A stretch of DNA of 64,000 nt from Strigamia acuminata (taxonomy: Eukaryota > Arthropoda > Chilopoda > Geophilomorpha > Linotaeniidae), in the NCBI GenBank assembly GCA_949358305.1, contig OX442317.1:16548516-16612515 (forward strand). The letters run 5' to 3'. The position numbers and the translations under genes were made by a program. This document shows positions 10,870-21,933 of the stretch, piece after piece. The notes below the pieces were generated by a model. That model was not told the origin of the DNA, did not search any database, and was given only the letters and a program-made list of their open reading frames with translations. The stretch's first letter is position 1; each line of letters begins with the position of its first letter.

Positions 10870-11022
10870 ATGACGAATAAGGAAGAAACTCCCGAGAAAA
10901 AGAGAGGGATGTTTGCCGACCTCATAGATCGTTGGGATCCTGTGCGTTTACGCGAGGAGAGACAGCGACGTGAGGAAGCAGAGCGAATGCGCGGTCTGAG
11001 ACCGGGCGCTCTTTCGTTTTAA
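10870..11022 (+). CDS. 50-residue basic/acidic small protein
   Basis: Unrecognised. The ATG at 10870 follows an acceptor-like TTTGCAG at about 10830-10836 and a short leader. The reading frame encodes MTNKEETPEKKRGMFADL then a helical Arg/Glu stretch (REERQRREEAERMR) and stops at 11020. An AATAAA lies 9 bp downstream (about 11031-11036), consistent with a real terminal exon. It sits just after the possible primer-binding site at 10659, so a truncated retroelement gag start is the main alternative. Confidence 0.4.
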   Translation: MTNKEETPEKKRGMFADLIDRWDPVRLREERQRREEAERMRGLRPGALSF

Positions 11023-11687
11023 TAATTCACCAATAAATATTTTTTCTTTAATTTTCACCCATTTTATTTTTCAAACACACGCGGTTGTATACACGCGACG
11101 CTAGCGACGCGTTTAACCCGGTGTCGGAACCATTAACCACAGCGAAGCAAACGAAGCATCATTGGCTTCCCGGTATCGCACCTCGACTCGCGCATTTACC
11201 GTAAGTAAACAATGGATTGTTTCCGGAGGGAATTTGTCCGAATTGAATCAATTCGGCAATTTATCGATCGAGGGTTTGAACAATTGTTCGATAGACGAAT
11301 TTGAGGAGGAGCGAACAAACAAACAAATAATTAGACGGGCGGGCGCGATGAAGCGTAGCGAGTGTTTCTCGTCTCCGCCGTGTTGACGGAACGCGACATA
11401 CATACCAGATTTCGGCAACAACTGTGGCACAATAACTCGAAAACCAACGTCCAATCTAGCCTGACCGAACAACGCAAAACAAAACACTACAAAATAAATC
11501 AAAATAACGAACAAATAGACGGTAAATTAAAAAATTCAAAACAGAATTTCCAATTTCAAGTTGTTAAATCGTCCTCGATGCAGTGTTATTGCCGACATCG
11601 GGTTTATATGTTCCGTCAACATGCATCCCAGCTTCGACTCAGGTTTCTTCTCCGCTTATTTCGTTCAATTTTTATTATCTCTTATCT

Positions 11688-11718
<31 letters not shown>

Positions 11719-11741
11719 TTTTTTATATTTTCGTTTCCTAG
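11023..11741. other. AT-rich non-coding stretch upstream of Ala-rich gene
   Basis: No supported exon. Contains (TTTA)n at about 11688-11715 and probably the 5' non-coding part or an early intron of the gene beginning at 11742, whose ATG directly follows a TTTCCTAG acceptor. Confidence 0.45.
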
Positions 11742-11919
11742 ATGGTAGACAGTGATGATGAACGATCGCGTCGAATCAGAGGACGGGGTAGGGCGGCGTG
11801 GAGGGGTGTCCCCTCGATTAACGAGAGGTGGGCGTCGCCCCTACCCCGCCCTCAGCAGTTCGCACTTAGACGCGACGCCCAACCGAGGTGAGTAAATTGC
11901 AAATTGACACGATTGGTCG

Positions 11920-11958
<39 letters not shown>

Positions 11959-12374
11959 TATTTATTCTTTGTTGCAGCCTTCTGCCACCACCACAGCCGC
12001 CGATAATGCAACATCGAATTGCGGCGCTTCGTGCGTCGGCGGAGGCAGGAGGACGCGCGCTTGCAACTGCGCGCGCGATTGGGTCGGTCGAGTTCGCCGC
12101 CCAAGTGGAGGACCCGGCGTTGTCCTTGATCATGGTGGCCACGGCGGCTGCCGCAGCGGCAATGACTCTGTCGCAGTCGATTAGAGCGACACGGGAGTCG
12201 GTGGCGGCGGTGGCAGGGGTCGTCGCGTCGGCCAACGGCACTGACCCCAACGTCGTGGCCGCCATTGAAGAGGCTGTCGATGCCGCCGTAGCCTCATGTG
12301 AAGCAGCCGAGGAGGTGCGACGGGCAACTCTGTTCGCGGCCGAGATGGCAACTCGTCACTTCAATTTTATTTAA
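11742..12374 (+). CDS. Ala-rich helical protein, two exons
   Basis: Exon 11742-11887 (ATG directly after a CCTAG acceptor) joins exon 11978-12374 (TAA) across a 90-bp intron containing (TGAT)n. The junction is phase 2 and the frame stays open for 180 residues. Exon 1 is Arg-rich (RSRRIRGRGRAAWRG). Exon 2 carries PPPQPPIMQHR and a long Ala/Val-rich helix with regularly spaced Ser, Glu and Arg. No signal peptide or known domain is visible. A further upstream exon is likely. A 28-bp A tract follows the stop. Family unknown. Confidence 0.6.
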
Positions 12375-12412
<38 letters not shown>

Positions 12413-12698
12413 TCTCAATTTTTAAATTTTAAATTTTCCATGTTCACTCATTTGTAATTTTCCATTTTCCATGTTAATTTTTAATTTTTTTTTTTTCTTT
12501 TTTTTTTGTAAACAACTCGTTTTTATATATATATATATATTTCTTTATTTTTTTTGTGAATAAATCATTTTTAATTTTTCAAATCGTTTTCAATTTTAAT
12601 TTTAGTTTTCATAATCATATTTAATCATTAACCTTCGGAAGCGAGTGCACCCGCAAAATCCGCACTTTGGGAGTGACTATTCCTCGGATTCCGGCCGG
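12375..12698. other. AT-rich spacer
   Basis: Poly-A and poly-T tracts, a short TA run (about 12525-12540) and repeated TTTTCCATGTT-like words. No gene is seen. Confidence 0.6.
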
Positions 12699-13070
12699 AC
12701 CAAACTCTTCCGGAAAATGTCCGGGGGAATGCTGAGAGTGCCGATAGACGACATTCGATTTTATGTCGTGGGTTTTTGTGCGGTTTGCGCCGTGTTTATT
12801 ATTCGTACGAGATTTGGTATTTTCGCAGGGTTGTTGTCGCGCGAGATTCATCGGGGTAAAGCGAGTTCATCAACGACCTCGCCGGTGAATGTTGCTAAAA
12901 ATCTGTGCAAGTGTTGTCAAATATTGCCGTGGTTCGATGGAATTTTTGTCAGACATTGGGAAATTTTTTTTGACTTGTCCAACGCGCCAGTAAATCGAGC
13001 GTCCACACGCGCCCACATGCGTGAACAGTGCACTCGCCCTCCGCGCCCCGTCGGCGTAGGCGCCGGCCGT

Positions 13071-13118
<48 letters not shown>

Positions 13119-15393
13119 GCCCGGGAATCGCCCTTCCGCCCGTCACCGAATTTTGTCAATATCTGATAAATTTCCACAGAATTGCAGCGACATTGTACGA
13201 GATATTTCTGCCCGATTTGACGGACTTATGTAAAACATTGCTGAAATTCCGTGGAAATTTATAAAATATTGACAAAGGTTGGTGACCGACCCACGGCGCG
13301 TCGCGGCGCGTTCGGAGCACGCGACCCGATTTCCCCCCTCCCCCCCGTCCCCAAAAAACCACGCCTCGAGGAACCCCGAGGTTCGGTTTCCGACCGGGTC
13401 GCCTCTTGATCCGACTCGGGGCGCGTCACGGCGCGGTCGGAGGACGGCCCTCGTCCCCAAAAACCACACTCCGGGTCACGTGGTCTCGCGCCCGACTCTT
13501 TCAGTTTTCCCGTTACGGGATCGTGACGGGACTGTCGGCGGCCCGTTAACGGCCCGTGCGACCCCATGCGGGCCGTTGACGGGCCGTTGACGGGCCGTTA
13601 ACGGCCCGCACGGGCCGTGACGGGATCGTGACGGTCCCGTAACGGCCCGCCGACGGTCCCGTGACGACCCCGTAACGGCCTTCGTTCCCGGACTTCGGCT
13701 CGCCGACGGCCCGTACGACCTCACGCGGGCCGTTAACGGCCCGTTAACGGCCCGTTAACGGGCCGCCGACGGTCCCGTCACGATCCCGTAACGGCCCGTA
13801 CAAGCCGTTGACGGGATCGTGACGGTCCCGTCACGATCCCGTAACGGCTCGCACGGGCCGTTAACGGGCCGCCGACGGTCCCGTCACGATCCCGTAACGG
13901 CCCGTACAAGCCGTTGACGGGATCGTGACGGTCCCGTCACGATCCCGTAACGGCTCGCACGGGCCGTTAACGGGCCGCCGACGGTCCCGTCACGATCCCG
14001 TAACGGCCCGTACAAGCCGTTGACGGGATCGTGACGGTCCCGTCACGATCCCGTAACGGCCCGCACGGGCCGTTAACGGGCCGCCGTCGGTCCCGTCACG
14101 ATCCCGTCACGGCCTGTGCGGGCCGTTAACGGGCCGTTAACGGGCCGTTAACGGCCCGTTAACGGCGTAAAACCAAAAACAGGATTCGAGATTAATGTCT
14201 ATGAATGTTGTACGCGTTTTCACGTACGTGTTGTCGGTTGTTGATTTTTTCGATTTACGCCGTAACGGCCCGTTAACGGCCCGTCAACGGCCCGCATAGA
14301 GTCGTACGGGCCGTTAACGGGCCGCCGACGGTCCCGTCACGATCCCGTAACGGCCCGCACGGGCCGTTAACGGGCCGCCGACGGTCCCGTCACGATCCCG
14401 TCACGGCCCGTGCGGGCCGTTAACGGGCCGCCGACAGTCCCGTCACGATCCCGTCACGGCCTGTGCGGGCCGTTAACGGGCCGCCGACGGTCCCGTCACG
14501 ACCCCGTAACGGCCTTCGTTCCCGGACTTCGGCTCGCCGACGGCCCGTACAACCTCACGCGGGCCGTTAACGGCCCGTTAACGGCGTAAAACCAAAAACA
14601 GGATTCGAGATTAATGTCTATGAATGTTGTACGCGTTTTCACGTACGTGTTGTCGGTTGTTGATTTTTTCGATTTACGCCGTAACGGCCCGTTAACGGCC
14701 CGTTAACGGCCCGTCAACGGCCCGTCAACGGCCCGCATGGAGTCGTACGGGCCGTTAACGGGCCGCCGACGGTCCCGTCACGATCCCGTCACGGCCCGTG
14801 CGGGCCGTTAACGGGCCGCCAACGGTCCCGTCACGATCCCGTCACGGCTCGTGCGGGCCGTTAACGGGCCGCCGACAGTCCCGTCACGATCCCGTAACGG
14901 GCTGAAAACGGGAAAACTGAAAGAGTCGGGTGCGAGACCACGTGACCCGGAGTGTGGTTTTTGGGGGCGAGGGCCGTCCTCCGACCGCGCCGTGACGCGC
15001 CCCGAGTCGGATCAAGAGGCGACCCGGTCGGAAACCGAACCTCAGGGTTCCTCGAGGCGTGGTTTTTTGGGGACGGGGGGAGGGGGGGGGGGGAATCGGG
15101 TCGCGTGCTCCGACCGCGCCGCAACGCGATGTGGGTCGGTCACCAACTTTTGTCAATTTTTGACAAATTTCCACGGAATTTCAGCAACATTTTACGAGAC
15201 GTTTCTGCCCGACTAGACACGTTTCCGCAGGTTTTAGCAAAACAACGTTAAATTCTGTGGAAATTTATCAAATGTTGACAAAATTCTGTGCAAGTTTTGT
15301 CAGATACTTACTTACTTACTTACGATATAAACTCGAACGTCGTCCATGGACACTCTCAACATTCCACCGGACATTTTCCGGAAGAGTTTGTCC
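12699..15393. repeat. Foldback structure with long inverted arms
   Basis: The outer ends match inverted: CAAACTCTTCCGGAAAATGTCC near 12701 pairs with its complement near 15370-15392. Matching continues inward: GAATGCTGAGAGTGCC with GGACACTCTCAACATTC, AAATTTCCACGGAATTTCAG on both sides, then GC-rich stretches 13280-13560 and 14850-15145 (GAGCACGCGACCCGAT, TTCGGTTTCCGACCGGGTCG, TCTTTCAGTTTTCCCGTT and complements). The left arm carries an extra block with a (TC)n run (13075-13114). The centre is a palindromic satellite. No transposase is present. It resembles foldback-type non-autonomous elements or a large palindromic rearrangement; flanking target duplications were not identified. Confidence 0.75.
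13505..14900. repeat. GC-rich palindromic satellite
   Basis: Built from short words: CCGTTAACGG (a palindrome), GGGCCGCCGACGGTCCCG and TCACGATCCCG in changing order. Higher-order units are visible: a ~110-bp unit repeats about 13790-14060, and a ~120-bp AT-richer module (GGCGTAAAACC..TTTACGCC) occurs twice, near 14164-14263 and 14583-14680, itself bounded by inverted GGCGTAAA/TTTACGCC. Confidence 0.85.
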
Positions 15394-15402
15394 CGATCGG
15401 GA

Positions 15403-16150
15403 CCACGCCTCGACGAAGCCCGGGACCCGGTTTCCGACCGGGTCGTTTTTGGCCCAAGTCACGGCGCGTCGCGGCGCTTTCGGAGCACGCGACCCGATCC
15501 CCCCCCCCTCCTCCCGTTCTCAAAAACCACGCCTCGACGAAGCCCGGGACCCGGTTTCCGACCGGGTCGTTTTTGGCCCAAGTCACGGCGCGTCGCGGCG
15601 CTTTCGGAGCACGCGACCCGATCCCCCCCCCTCCTCCCGTTCTCAAAAACCACGCCTCGACGAAGCCCGGGACCCGGTTTCCGACCGGGTCGTTTTTGGC
15701 CCAAGTCACGGCGCGTCGCGGCGCTTTCGGAGCACGCGACCCGATCCCCCCCCCCTCCTCCCGTTCTCAAAAACCACGCCTCGACGAAGCCCGGGACCCG
15801 GTTTCCGACCGGGTCGTTTTTGGCCCAAGTCACGGCGCGTCGCGGCGCTTTCGGAGCACGCGACCCGATCCCCCCCCCCTCCTCCCGTTCTCAAAAACCA
15901 CGCCTCGACGAAGCCCGGGACCCGGTTTCCGACCGGGTCGTTTTTGGCCCAAGTCACGGCGCGTCGCGGCGCTTTCGGAGCACGCGACCCGATCCCCCCC
16001 CTCCCCCCCCGTTCTCAAAAACCACGCCTCGACGAAGCCCGGGACCCGGTTTCCGACCGGGTCGTTTTTGGCCCAAGTCACGGCGCGTCGCGGCGCTTTC
16101 GGAGCACGCGACCCGATTCCCCCCCTCCCCCCCCGTTCTCAAAAACCACG
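15403..16150. repeat. Six-copy ~124-bp tandem repeat
   Basis: Units begin CCACGCCTCGACGAAGCCCG at about 15403, 15527, 15650, 15774, 15898 and 16022, differing mainly in C-tract length. Because 124 is not a multiple of 3, all six frames stay open for long stretches; these are not genes. The unit shares CGGTTTCCGACCGGGTCG and GGAGCACGCGACCCGAT with the foldback arms, so it probably arose by amplifying part of an arm. Confidence 0.9.
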
Positions 16151-16229
16151 TTTTAGCGAAACCCTTGACCGGTCACAAAACCCACCGAACACCGAAAAGC
16201 AACGAACAAAACGCGCTCGGTCGCACGAA

Positions 16230-19034
16230 CTACTCGGCCAAAACAACATCCGCAAATTCCGCATCGCAGTCGCGATCAACGAAACAACGTATAGGCCGCC
16301 GTAATGTTAAAAAGCGGGACCCTTTCGCCCCCGACAAAATCCGCACACATACCCCAAGGTTAAGCTGCGCTTCGATAATTTCATCTCGCGTCGGCGGAAC
16401 TACTTTTAGGATATCTGTTAGTGCCGTGTGTACATTTTCGTGATTACAATTGTGGACATCTATATGTCTGCAATTTTCTCTTGTACATCCTTCTTCCTCC
16501 CCCTTTTCTCCAGAATCATGAAATCTAACTGGATTATATGATTCTGAGAAAAAGTCTAAATTAAGGCCAACATTTGTAAGAAAATGTTTGCGTCCAGTTT
16601 CCGTCACTTGTAAAGATGCACACCTGTTTCCATTCCAAGTTGGATAGAAATGGGTGATTTCCTCTGGTTCGATATAATCATAATCCGGAGTGTCTAGTGC
16701 AGACAGTGGAGCGCGTGATAATGCGTCCGCTACTTGGTTCATTGCGCCACGTCTAAAAATAATTTTAAACGCGCCACATTGTATTTTTACGGCCCAACGA
16801 CCAAACCTTCCGGATGGTTCCGGCGTAATCATCAACCAACTAAGGGCTTTAGCATCGGACTCGAGAGTGAAAGTCGTGTATTCTATATATGGGCGAAATC
16901 TCTCGATTGCCCATACAACGGCCAAACACTCCAATTCCGGCGTAGAATACCTCACTTCGGCCCCATGCAACACTCGACTGGCGTACGCGACTGCCTTTGG
17001 AACCATGATTAATTTCTGTTTCTTTTCACAGAATAACTCGACATCTTGGCAGAGCACTGCACCTAAGCCTGAATGAGAAGCATCTGTCAAAATGACAAAA
17101 GGCTTATTCATATCTGGCATGTGGAGAAGGGCTTGGTCCTTGTCACACAAAATATCTTTGATAGTTTCGAATGCAGTTGTTTGTGGATCATCCCACACAA
17201 ACTTTGCTTGATCATGCATAATATTGGTCAATGGACGAGCAATATTTGCGATGTTAGGAATGAATTTTCGGAAAAAATTCGCAAGTCCTACAAATCTCTG
17301 AATGTCTTTAGAACAAGTCGGTTTGGGAAAATTCCTTACAGCCGAGACTTTGTCCGGGTCTGGAAGAAGAGATCCCTCGGAAATTAAATGGCCTAAAAAT
17401 CGTAATGATGTTCGACCAAATTTTGACTTGTCTTTATTGATAGTTAGATTTGCGGCATCTAACTTCTCAAGTACGTCTTTAATATGTAATAAATGATTTT
17501 CCCATGTGTCAGAAAAAATAATTATATCGTCTAAATAGACCAGAGCATGTTTATATAAAGAGTCACCCAATACAGTAGTCATGAGGTGTTGAAAAGAACT
17601 AGGTGCATTACAAAGGCCAAATGGCAATCTCTTGAATTGAAATTTGCCTTTTGGGGTGTAAAAAGCAGTTTTGCTCTTATCCTCCTCCTCCATTTCCATT
17701 TGATGATAACCTTTAGTTAAATCAATGGACGTAAAGTACTTGGCCTGATTAGTATGATGAATTAACAGGTCAATACTTGGCATTTGAATTGCATCAACTT
17801 CTGTGATCGCATTCAACCAGCGGTAGTCGATACATAATCGATACTTCCCGCCGGGTTTAGCCACTATGACGGGGTGACTTATATAGGGGCCAGTGGCAGG
17901 TTCGATTAACCCATCGGCCTCCAGTTCCTCGACCAATTCCGTCATAATCGCCTTCTTGGCCGGATTGTACATTCTATATGGCTGGTGTTTCCAAGTAGCA
18001 CCAGGTTTAAACTTGATGCCGTGCTTGGCCACCTTCGTACAGCCCAATTGGTCTCGAAATACGTTTTTTAATTTCACAAGAACGTTTACGAGTAGCTGTT
18101 TCTCTTCCGCCGAGCTGTTGCAGCCTTCAACGAGTTTTTCTGCCCAGTCAGGTGAAGTGGGAGTTCCTTCACCTTGGAGACCCAAAGTCCTAATGCTTGC
18201 TAAACAACAGTTAAGTTCAGTGGTCTCGTATGGTGCTGTCCATCCGGGCATGTCATCACAGGTGAACACAGCCCGTCGGGGATTAGGGTTTATCCCCGTT
18301 CTACGCATAAAATTGTGACCCAAAATCAACCCACATACATTCTTGTGTAGAATTATGAAGGTCATAGGTGTAACTCTCCTTTTATCGGCCCATTTGACAC
18401 AAAGACAAACTTGACCGATAGGTCGGTGATCTATTCCGACCGCGCAGACACGCATTCCCCGGGGACATTCTTGTATGAATTCCACCGGAATTTCTGTGTT
18501 TGAGAGGAGTTGTACTCCAATAAAACATTGGGTGGCTCCAGAGTCCATTAGTGCGTTGTAATCCAAACCTCCAATTTGGACATTCATACGCGGATCATCT
18601 TTGCCACCATTGATTAATTTGCTATTGCAAAGTTTGCCAAGAAATACTTTTCGTTCTTTCTTGTTCCATTTTTCAAGTTTAAGAAGTTTTCTTAACTTGA
18701 AAACCTTGGGTACAAGCGGTTTCTTTGGCGCATTCCAACTTCCACTGAAAATACTCAAATTTTCTAGTTGGTCGGTCATGAATTTTAAATTCTCATCGAC
18801 ACCACCAGTGGAACTACTCGCCTGCCGACAGACAGGTACTGCTTCGTAAGAAATGACCAATGAGGGTGGTTTATTCTTCGAATCATCAACATAAGGCACT
18901 GTGAGATGACTAGGCTTATGTCTTATTTTAATTTCTTTTTTATGAAAAAATAAATCATTGGACAATTCCGAGAGAGGAAACAACTCTTTAGGCGGGGGTT
19001 GGGCAACTTGAACAACCCCCTGAATCAGTTTTTT
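16230..19034 (-). pseudogene. pol: Gypsy-A pol, truncated before integrase
   Basis: The frame is entered by -1 frameshift at 19028-19034, not by its own Met. Visible in order: aspartic protease (NALMDSGATQCFIG, about 18545), reverse transcriptase (YLDDIIIFS, about 17540), RNase H (ILTDASHSGLGAVLCQ, about 17090) and the tether region up to PPTRDEIIEAQL near 16360. After that the frame reads unrelated sequence to a stop at 16230. Integrase zinc finger and catalytic core are absent, so the product cannot integrate itself. The remaining frame has no internal stop, so the truncation is probably not ancient. Confidence 0.85.
18994..19034 (-). promoter_or_regulatory. Gypsy-A -1 ribosomal frameshift signal
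   Basis: Minus-strand slippery heptamer A AAA AAC (19034-19028) is directly followed by the gag stop TGA (19027-19025). After a 7-nt spacer comes stem GGGGGTTG (19020-19013) pairing with CAACCCCC (19001-18994), loop about 11 nt. The -1 frame enters pol without interruption. Confidence 0.8.
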
Positions 19035-21082
19035 GTCTCGTCGGGAGTGACTGAATCCGTGGCTGCTGGTAAATGCTTAATTAACAGGTCAACCATGTTT
19101 TTCTGGAAGTCAGTAAATTTGGAGTCTAAAGTTTCTGACGTAACCCAATTTTGTTTGGGTCGTTTAAACTCGGGGTTGGGAACAGAATGGTTAAATCTTT
19201 TATTTGAATTTAACGAGTCTGTTTTCCCTGCTAATTTTTTGGCAAGAGCGGGACATTCTCTTTTAAAATGTCCAGGCTCGTGACAGAAAAAGCATTTTCC
19301 AGTAGTCTTTTCATACTGAGCGGCAAATAATCGCTCCATTGAACCATCGTCAGTTGAGTCGTCATTTTCCGACTCGTCTTCATCTTCAACCTCATCTTGC
19401 GTTTGTGTTAAACGTAGTGCAGTTTTAGATGGAAAAATCTTAGATTTTTCGTGAAGTTTGGGAGTAGGATGATTCTCTCGATTATCGTACTCCAACTTTG
19501 CTGCAAGTTGAGAACTTTCAAACTTAGAGCGATTTGCTCCTACATATTGTAGAATGTCATCTACTGTAAAGTCACCATACATTCCTTGTGTACATAACGC
19601 CGTGAAACTTTCTTGAGTTAGATTGTCGAATAATTGCGCACGTCCAGTTTTATCACCTGGCGGCACTTCACCTTGTTCTTGCGTATAACGCAGAAGAAAA
19701 CTATAAAGTGACTCGTCGGCTCGTTGTTTTACATTAAGAAGTCGCCTTTCTCTTGTAAGTGGAACGAGATCGAAACAATCAAGAAAAGAGGCTTCGAAAG
19801 TTCGCCAACTGTTAAAAGTATGGCGTTGCTTATGGAACCAACGTTGTGCATGGCCTAATAGTCGTCCAGGTACAGCAGTGTGTACCATGTCGTCTAAAGG
19901 GATGCCTTTCCCGAGTGCGACAGCTTTGACGATTTCAAGGAATCGCGCAACCTCTGTCTGTTTCCCGTCAAAAATAGGAATCTCGATTCCTTTCCCAAAA
20001 TTCTGACTGGGATTACTCGGGCTTCGGATTTGACCTACTAAACCCTGAATAATTTGTTTTACATTTTCGTCCGACAAATTAGAGGCAGAGTTCGAATTGG
20101 GTGTAGACCGACTTTCTTGGTCTCTGGGTGGCGGATTTGGCTCTCCTTGAAAATTTTGATGTCTATCAGGTGGTGGTGGAGAACGCGAATTATTTCGTCG
20201 GTGGAAATTATTGTTATAATTTCCCCCTCCACCAGCGTGAGATTCGTCACTACTCGAGTTAGGATCGGAGTCACGAGGATCACCAGGAGCTCCGGGAAAT
20301 CGTTGATTTCTCGGCGGAGCTCGTCCACCTTGAGAGCGGGAATTCCTATAATTCCTAAAATCTCCATCAGATTGGGTGTGAGATTGAAAATTTTGATAAC
20401 TTTCATTTCTCCCCCTTGGTTGGATCGACAGATTAGTTCGAGGCTGTGGAACTCTGAAAGAATTATTCAAATTCCCAGTGGGAGCGGGTAAACTATTATT
20501 TACTGCCGTCGCACTTGGCAAATTTCGGGAAATTGGCGCAGAAATATTTCCTTGTCCGGAATTTCCCATTCTTTCGGCCGAATTCGATCGCCAAGAGCTA
20601 GCTGGTAACTGAATCGAAGGTTGAACAGATAGTGAAGAATTTAACTGCCCATTGTCGTCACGAGCAACATTCATTCGCCATCCAGGTAATTGCTGGTAGC
20701 GATATGTGGCCGGTGAACGAGGGCCAGTTCGATCTACAGAAACACTTCGTTCGTTGGTTACAACTACATCGGGAGTAATTACACGATTTCTCTCGTGATG
20801 ATTATTCGCCGTGTATTGTTGAGCTTCACACAAAGAGGAAAACTGCGTCACTTCCAATTGGTAATGGCGACAGTAAACTTCTAAATCATGCGGGACTGAT
20901 AGTGGATCTGTTCGAGAACTACCTGGGTTGGAAACGTCTCTAGGAACATTTTCTTCCCCCTGGCTTTCTAAATCAGACTCCACAATCCCTCTTGGTGTTT
21001 CACACATATCACCCCGTCGTCGTGCTCCACGATTTCCTCGTGTTCCACGAACTCTTACAGGTCTACGGGCCATAATACTCAA
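19025..21082 (-). CDS. gag: Gypsy-A Gag
   Basis: 685 residues starting at an ATG (21082). The N-terminus is basic (RRPVRVRGTRGNRGARRRG), the middle is Asn/Ser/Arg-rich and disordered, a conserved capsid-like region follows (about residues 350-520), and a CCHC zinc knuckle CFFCHEPGHFKREC lies near residue 595. Gag forms the virus-like particle and the knuckle packages element RNA. The C-terminal TKN-stop overlaps the frameshift site. The frame is intact although pol is truncated. Confidence 0.9.
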   Translation of the reverse strand: MSIMARRPVRVRGTRGNRGARRRGDMCETPRGIVESDLESQGEENVPRDVSNPGSSRTDPLSVPHDLEVYCRHYQLEVTQFSSLCEAQQYTANNHHERNRVITPDVVVTNERSVSVDRTGPRSPATYRYQQLPGWRMNVARDDNGQLNSSLSVQPSIQLPASSWRSNSAERMGNSGQGNISAPISRNLPSATAVNNSLPAPTGNLNNSFRVPQPRTNLSIQPRGRNESYQNFQSHTQSDGDFRNYRNSRSQGGRAPPRNQRFPGAPGDPRDSDPNSSSDESHAGGGGNYNNNFHRRNNSRSPPPPDRHQNFQGEPNPPPRDQESRSTPNSNSASNLSDENVKQIIQGLVGQIRSPSNPSQNFGKGIEIPIFDGKQTEVARFLEIVKAVALGKGIPLDDMVHTAVPGRLLGHAQRWFHKQRHTFNSWRTFEASFLDCFDLVPLTRERRLLNVKQRADESLYSFLLRYTQEQGEVPPGDKTGRAQLFDNLTQESFTALCTQGMYGDFTVDDILQYVGANRSKFESSQLAAKLEYDNRENHPTPKLHEKSKIFPSKTALRLTQTQDEVEDEDESENDDSTDDGSMERLFAAQYEKTTGKCFFCHEPGHFKRECPALAKKLAGKTDSLNSNKRFNHSVPNPEFKRPKQNWVTSETLDSKFTDFQKNMVDLLIKHLPAATDSVTPDETKN

Positions 21083-21913
21083 AGAAATACACGTACAAAA
21101 TAAAATTTAACTGAACTAGCGTAAATGTAACACGCTTAAAATTAAACTAAGAAATAATTTGAAAAAATACAACCTTAGCTGCTGAAGCTGAAGTGGCTTC
21201 GGGAAAGAACTGTCCTGTTGCGTGGTCAAGAATGGTCCAACGGGCACTGGTCACAAAGGCACAACTGGATGGTCGCACTGTCGAAAAGCAAGTGTGGCTG
21301 AATATTGGTTGTCAAACTAGCTTCCGGAAAACCTCCTTTGTCAAGACAGTCTGTTGTGATTGGTGATGTTGAAAAATTCCTGATAATTTCTAATCCGAAA
21401 CTCTCAACAGTGTCACATCTGGATGACCTACTCCGAGCTGCATCGTGAGTGGCTCTCTTTGGCACATTCTTTACCTTGTCAAGGATTAAGAATAATAATC
21501 CAGAACATTGGCAGAACAATAGAAAACTGGTCAAGTTTTCAACCAGTAAAATAAAATATTTATTTTTAGTTAGCAGAATTTCTAGTCAAATTCGTTTTTT
21601 TGATCGAATTTCAAGGTTTCGAAATTTTTTCCAGAATATAGCCGAATATTCTGGGAAACTCAATAAACTCAAAATAGATTTTTCGTAAGAGATTCGGAAT
21701 TATAATGAGTTTTTTCAAAATAATCCAAAAATTCGAATTCAGATATTTCCAAAAGATAATGAGAATTTTTTGAAAACAAATGAATATTTCACAGTAAATT
21801 TATAGAGAAAAAATCGGAAATTTTCTAATTATAATATCTACATAAAATAATCAAAAAATTCATTTTTCAATTTTACACTTGATCACAGAGTTCACTTCAA
21901 TAAAACGCAACCT
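21083..21913 (-). other. Gypsy-A 5' leader
   Basis: Untranslated leader between primer-binding site and gag ATG. No gene is seen. It is AT-rich and would hold packaging signals by analogy with other Gypsy elements. Confidence 0.5.
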
Positions 21914-21931
21914 ATCTCGGTGGGACCTCCA
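21914..21931 (-). promoter_or_regulatory. Gypsy-A primer-binding site, tRNA-Gln
   Basis: Minus-strand TGGAGGTCCCACCGAGAT lies 2 nt from the LTR edge (TGTGACG at 21934). It is complementary to the 3' end of an animal tRNA-Gln (..ATCTCGGTGGGACCT plus CCA). Confidence 0.85.
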
Positions 21932-21933
21932 CG

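Noticed and set aside
15403-16150. CRISPR-like array
   Set aside because: Repeat units are contiguous and ~124 bp with no unique spacers, in an animal genome.
15257-16443. Long overlapping open frames on both strands (up to 365 codons)
   Set aside because: They are produced by the 124-bp tandem repeat, whose length is not a multiple of 3 and which lacks stops in most frames. They contain repeated peptide blocks in all frames and no start or splice support.
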